This document shows, in pieces, positions 41,427-44,190 of a DNA stretch of 44,190 bases (positions are counted from its first letter, which is position 1; every line of letters begins with the position of its first letter). The translations under genes were made by a program, and so were the position numbers. The notes beneath the pieces are model-generated. The model was not told the origin of the DNA. It did no database searches and saw only the letters and a list, made by a program, of their open reading frames with translations. Origin of the DNA: Pseudomonas fluorescens (lineage in GTDB: Bacteria > Pseudomonadota > Gammaproteobacteria > Pseudomonadales > Pseudomonadaceae); contig NZ_LVEJ01000035.1 of the NCBI RefSeq assembly GCF_001648775.1, positions 1 to 44,190 of the forward strand. Reading direction: 5' to 3'.

Positions 41427-42059
41427 ATGGAAACTAGTACAACCCTCCCAAGGAAATATTTTGTTGTCGTGACTCACAGTACAACGTCGCAACGTGAATT
41501 GGAGAGCATGCTGTCCAGTGAACGTTTCAATTCGTTTGAAGGGGTTGATTCGCCCTCTTCCGCTCCAATGGTGATGGAGTTCACATATCCAAGCATCAGT
41601 CGCAAAAATGCCCCGCGCAGTATTGAACACGATACTCAGCGAATATTGGCCACGCTTGAGTCCGAATGGCTGGCAGCACAATCGGCCAATCCTTTCCAGA
41701 ATGCCCCGGCAATCACTGCGGAAACCCGCAACATGCCGCCCGCCGCTGAAGGTGATATGCCTGGCAATGAAACCTGGCATCTTGATCCGGATCAGGGTGC
41801 ACTGGTCAAAGAAGGTGTCGAAATCAGCCTCACTGGCCTGGAAACAGCACTGGTCAGAAAGATGCTCAGCCATGAAGAGCGTGTTGTCAGTCGTGACGAG
41901 CTGATCCTCAGCATCGGCCGAGAGCCGGAACAATATCGCGGCCTGGAAATGTGCCTGAGTCGCCTGCAAGACAAATTCAAAAGCGCCAGTCAGGGTGAAC
42001 GACTGTTTCGTGCCGTCAGAAATCGCGGTTATTGCCTGATCCAGGAAATCGTCGCGTAA
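41427..42059 (+). CDS. Winged-helix regulator lacking a receiver domain
   Basis: A 210-aa protein; AGGAGAGAG lies just before the ATG. The C-terminal 95 or so residues (WHLDPDQGALVKEGVEISLTGLETALVRKMLS, SRDELILSIGREPEQYRGLEMCLSRLQDKF, FRAVRNRGYCLIQ) form a Trans_reg_C winged helix. The N-terminal 110 residues begin with one strand (KYFVVVTHS) and then become polar and Pro/Ala-rich, with no receiver residues. It is 279 bp after the related gene at 40380 on the same strand. The two may act as a pair; targets unknown. Confidence 0.8.
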   Translation: METSTTLPRKYFVVVTHSTTSQRELESMLSSERFNSFEGVDSPSSAPMVMEFTYPSISRKNAPRSIEHDTQRILATLESEWLAAQSANPFQNAPAITAETRNMPPAAEGDMPGNETWHLDPDQGALVKEGVEISLTGLETALVRKMLSHEERVVSRDELILSIGREPEQYRGLEMCLSRLQDKFKSASQGERLFRAVRNRGYCLIQEIVA

Positions 42060-42451
42060 CCACGCAAGACCTCCACGAACAGAACAAACAGACAAAAGTG
42101 CGATTACAAAAACAACAAGAGCACTCTGTTTGGCTTCATCTTCCTCCCTGAATTAAACATTCCCTGCCTCCACCCCTCCAACAGTAACAAATACAACATC
42201 ATTTATTCACCCCCTCCTCTGCGACCTTTTCTAACACTCTTATATTTAATTATTAAAAAGTTGGCACTGTGCCATCTTGTTAGAACTCGTCAGACACCAT
42301 TCCAGCCAATAACTTAGTCTATTGACTGACGACAGTTCGGCATATCGATGTTGTTACCTCAGGACACTCGTTAGAACAAAAACAATAAGTCTGCATAACA
42401 ACTCGGTTTTCAACTGTTGAAACCTGAATGGACGTCTTTTGGGGATACCGT
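42060..42451. promoter_or_regulatory. AT-rich 392-bp gap with a 13-bp palindrome before the sugar transferase
   Basis: TGGCAC-T-GTGCCA at 42262-42274 is a perfect inverted repeat within AT-rich sequence and 177 bp before the transferase start. It could be an operator. No gene is supported in the gap. Confidence 0.45.
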
Positions 42452-43846
42452 ATGGATCTTTCTCTAAGTATCAATCGAAGCACAGGCCTCAAGGGACTGA
42501 CCTTTTGGGGCCAATGGGCGCTGGCACAGGGCTTTGTGGTGACACTGTTGTTCATACTCGCCGAGCAGCACACCGGGACGGTCGCGTTCTACTACCGGAT
42601 GTGTGCAACGCTGGCGGTACTGGCGTCGGTGCCGGCTTACACGTTTAGCGGTGTTTATCGCAAACGTGACAACTACCTGACCGGTCTCGGTCGACTGTTT
42701 ATGGGTTGGTCGATGACCATGGCGGCGCTGGCGTGCATCGCTTTTGTCTGCCAGGCCGATGAGCTGTTTTCGCGGCAGGTGATTTTGAGTTGGGCGGTGT
42801 ATGGCTTCCTCGGTCAGGCGTTTCTCTACGCGCCGCTGCATGCGTTTTCCAAGTACTACCAGCGTTCGCGTAAAAGCGAACACAAGACGCTGATCGTCGG
42901 CACTGGCGAACTGGCGTTGGGTCTGGCGAAGAAGCTCAGCCAGCTGGAGAATCTGCCGTTGGTAGGTTTGGTCAGCAATGGCGATGTGTCTGCGCTGGGT
43001 AAAGATTCACCGCGTGTGGTTGGCGCTCAGGAAGACTTGCTGAAGCTGATCGAAGCCCATGACATTCGTCGTTTGTACATTACCCTGCCGTTGTGTGAAG
43101 CGGCGAAAATCGAAGCGATTTATGGTGACTTGCTAGGGGCCAACGTTGATGTGGTGTGGGTGCCGGACTTGAACAGTCTGACCTTGCTCAATCACTCGGT
43201 GAAGGTTGTGGACGGTCTGCCGGCGATCTACTTGAACGAAAGCCCGTTGACCAGCCGCCCGACCGCTGCGCTGAGCAAAAGCCTGATGGAGAAAACCGTG
43301 GCCTTGCTGGCGATCATCGCGCTGAGCCCGATCTTGCTGATCATTGCGCTGGCGGTGAAGATCAACTCGCCCGGCCCGGTGTTTTTCAAGCAGGATCGCC
43401 ATGGCTGGAACGGCAAGGTGATCAAGGTCTGGAAGTTTCGCTCGATGCGTGTTCACGATGACCGTGAAGTGAAGCAGGCCAGCCGTAACGACTCGCGCAT
43501 TACTCCGGTCGGGCGCTTTATCCGCCGCACGTCGCTGGATGAATTGCCGCAACTGTTCAACGTGCTGCAAGGGCACATGGCACTGGTCGGGCCGCGTCCG
43601 CACGCTGTTGCGCACAACCATTTCTACTCGGGGAAAATCCTCGCTTACATGGCGCGTCACCGGATTAAACCGGGTATCACCGGGCTGGCCCAGATCAGCG
43701 GCTGCCGCGGTGAGACGGACACCCTCGACAAGATGCAGAAACGTGTGGAGATTGACCTGCAGTACATCAACAGTTGGTCGTTGTGGCTGGACCTGAAGAT
43801 CCTGGTGAAGACGCCGTTTACGTTGCTGTCGAAGGATATTTACTGA
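42452..43846 (+). CDS. Polyprenyl-phosphate sugar-1-phosphate transferase (WcaJ/PssY-like exopolysaccharide initiation enzyme)
   Basis: A 464-aa inner-membrane enzyme that moves a sugar-1-phosphate, probably glucose or galactose, onto undecaprenyl phosphate as the first step of exopolysaccharide assembly. Four hydrophobic segments at the N-terminus are followed by a CoA-binding-like domain (KTLIVGTGELALGLAKKL), a further TM/reentrant helix, and the bacterial sugar transferase domain: INSPGPVFFKQDRHGWNGK, KVWKFRSM, RRTSLDELPQLFNVLQGHMALVGPRP and GITGLAQISGCRGET. Start 42452 (MDLSLS) has GGGGA about 6 nt before it. No other polysaccharide gene follows in the window; a terminator lies 22 bp after the stop, so it is probably monocistronic. 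Confidence 0.93.
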   Translation: MDLSLSINRSTGLKGLTFWGQWALAQGFVVTLLFILAEQHTGTVAFYYRMCATLAVLASVPAYTFSGVYRKRDNYLTGLGRLFMGWSMTMAALACIAFVCQADELFSRQVILSWAVYGFLGQAFLYAPLHAFSKYYQRSRKSEHKTLIVGTGELALGLAKKLSQLENLPLVGLVSNGDVSALGKDSPRVVGAQEDLLKLIEAHDIRRLYITLPLCEAAKIEAIYGDLLGANVDVVWVPDLNSLTLLNHSVKVVDGLPAIYLNESPLTSRPTAALSKSLMEKTVALLAIIALSPILLIIALAVKINSPGPVFFKQDRHGWNGKVIKVWKFRSMRVHDDREVKQASRNDSRITPVGRFIRRTSLDELPQLFNVLQGHMALVGPRPHAVAHNHFYSGKILAYMARHRIKPGITGLAQISGCRGETDTLDKMQKRVEIDLQYINSWSLWLDLKILVKTPFTLLSKDIY

Positions 43847-43868
43847 GGTTCAACACTGGATACCGCAA

Positions 43869-43890
43869 GGGGACGAAAGTCCCCTTTTTT
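43869..43890 (+). terminator. Rho-independent terminator
   Basis: GGGGAC-GAAA-GTCCCC followed by TTTTTT, a textbook 6-bp stem with a GAAA tetraloop just after the sugar transferase. Confidence 0.93.
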
Positions 43891-43941
43891 GTGCTTGGGA
43901 TTTGGGAGCAAGAGTGGATTGTGGAGGGATGCAAAGAACTT

Positions 43942-44029
43942 GTGGGAGCGAGCCTGCTCGCGAAAGCGGCGGGTCAGGTAACGGGGATGCTGACTGTGCT
44001 GACGCCTTCGCGAGCAGGCTCGCTCCCAC
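43942..44029. repeat. REP doublet (REPIN)
   Basis: An 88-bp unit with arms GTGGGAGCGAGCCTGCTCGCGAA and its inverse, 48 bp before the next doublet. Confidence 0.9.
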
Positions 44030-44077
44030 AGGGGATTTGTGGTTGGCTCAGGATTTTTGGCGTGATGAGAATCCAAT

Positions 44078-44165
44078 GTGGGAGCGAGCTTGCTCGCGAA
44101 AGCGGTGGGTCAGGCAACGAGGTTGTTGACTGTGCTGACGCCTTCGCGAGCAAGCTCGCTCCCAC
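44078..44165. repeat. REP doublet (REPIN)
   Basis: An 88-bp unit with TTGCTCGCGAA/TTCGCGAGCAA arms, following the previous doublet by 48 bp. The middle sections of the two (GGTCAGG-AACG-GG...TGACTGTGCTGACG) are also alike, which points to a local duplication. Nothing else is seen to the window end. Confidence 0.9.
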
Positions 44166-44190
44166 AGGGAATTTGGGATGGCATCGGGAT

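Noticed and set aside
42261..42280. Possible sigma-54 promoter (TTGGCAC)
   Set aside because: The -24-like TGGCAC is present but no TTGC occurs at the required spacing; the palindrome reading explains it better.

Overview
The window looks like a chromosomal segment of a Pseudomonas of the fluorescens group. The evidence is the GC-rich codon use, the Pseudomonas-type REP doublets (arms starting GTGGGAGCGAGC), and the gene families present: EmrAB-type efflux, dusA and uppP, DUF2388-like, DUF6124-like and AhpD-like genes. No rRNA or complete tRNA gene and no CRISPR array was seen. Family names and DUF numbers come from recall, not from a search.

Layout. 1-342: a 168-bp tandem duplication carrying two REP doublets. 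343-6637 (minus): a two-partner secretion operon, tpsB then a short tpsA with no toxin-like C-terminus. 6746-11537: an MFS exporter divergent from an AraC-type regulator, then an EmrA/EmrB-like pump. 11569-14365: two more REP doublets, an AhpD-like protein, a Gly-rich exported protein and a diguanylate cyclase. 14537-16324: a class II aldolase next to two broken genes (HAD hydrolase and LysR regulator) fused head to head by a deletion. 16342-18095 (minus): a type VI secretion cargo module, PAAR - lipase - lipoprotein. 18230-24179: mostly ordinary accessory metabolism (RNase T2, LysR/azoreductase, PheC-like binding protein, XRE regulator, alpha/beta hydrolase, small lipoprotein). 24358: a solitary DUF7079-like gene, paralogous to the one in the second PAAR module. 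24805-29105: Lrp regulator divergent from deacetylase - ornithine cyclodeaminase - amino-acid permease. 29150-30947: an unusual signal peptidase, a small membrane protein and a DUF6124-like gene with a long, apparently structured leader.

31410-33798 is a low-GC block: PAAR - glycine-zipper protein - DUF7079-like gene, then an unrecognised protein. 33913-37693 is a relic island in the 5' end of dusA. It is bounded by a 105-bp imperfect direct repeat (73 bp of it identical) and carries DUF2971 and HNH proteins, but no integrase is left. The intact dusA (37634) now uses the island-side copy of its 5' end; a 21-codon stump of the old one remains at 33958. Next come a DUF2388-like gene and uppP tail to tail, a perfect CRP/Vfr-type palindrome, two winged-helix regulators with degenerate or absent receiver domains, and a polyprenyl-phosphate sugar transferase that starts exopolysaccharide assembly. 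The window closes with a terminator and two REP doublets.

The most notable items are the two PAAR effector modules plus the orphan paralogous putative immunity gene, the CTAG-rich structured leader (30959-31240), the integrase-less dusA island with an 11-bp-periodic GCCCTA array, and the HAD/LysR deletion scar.
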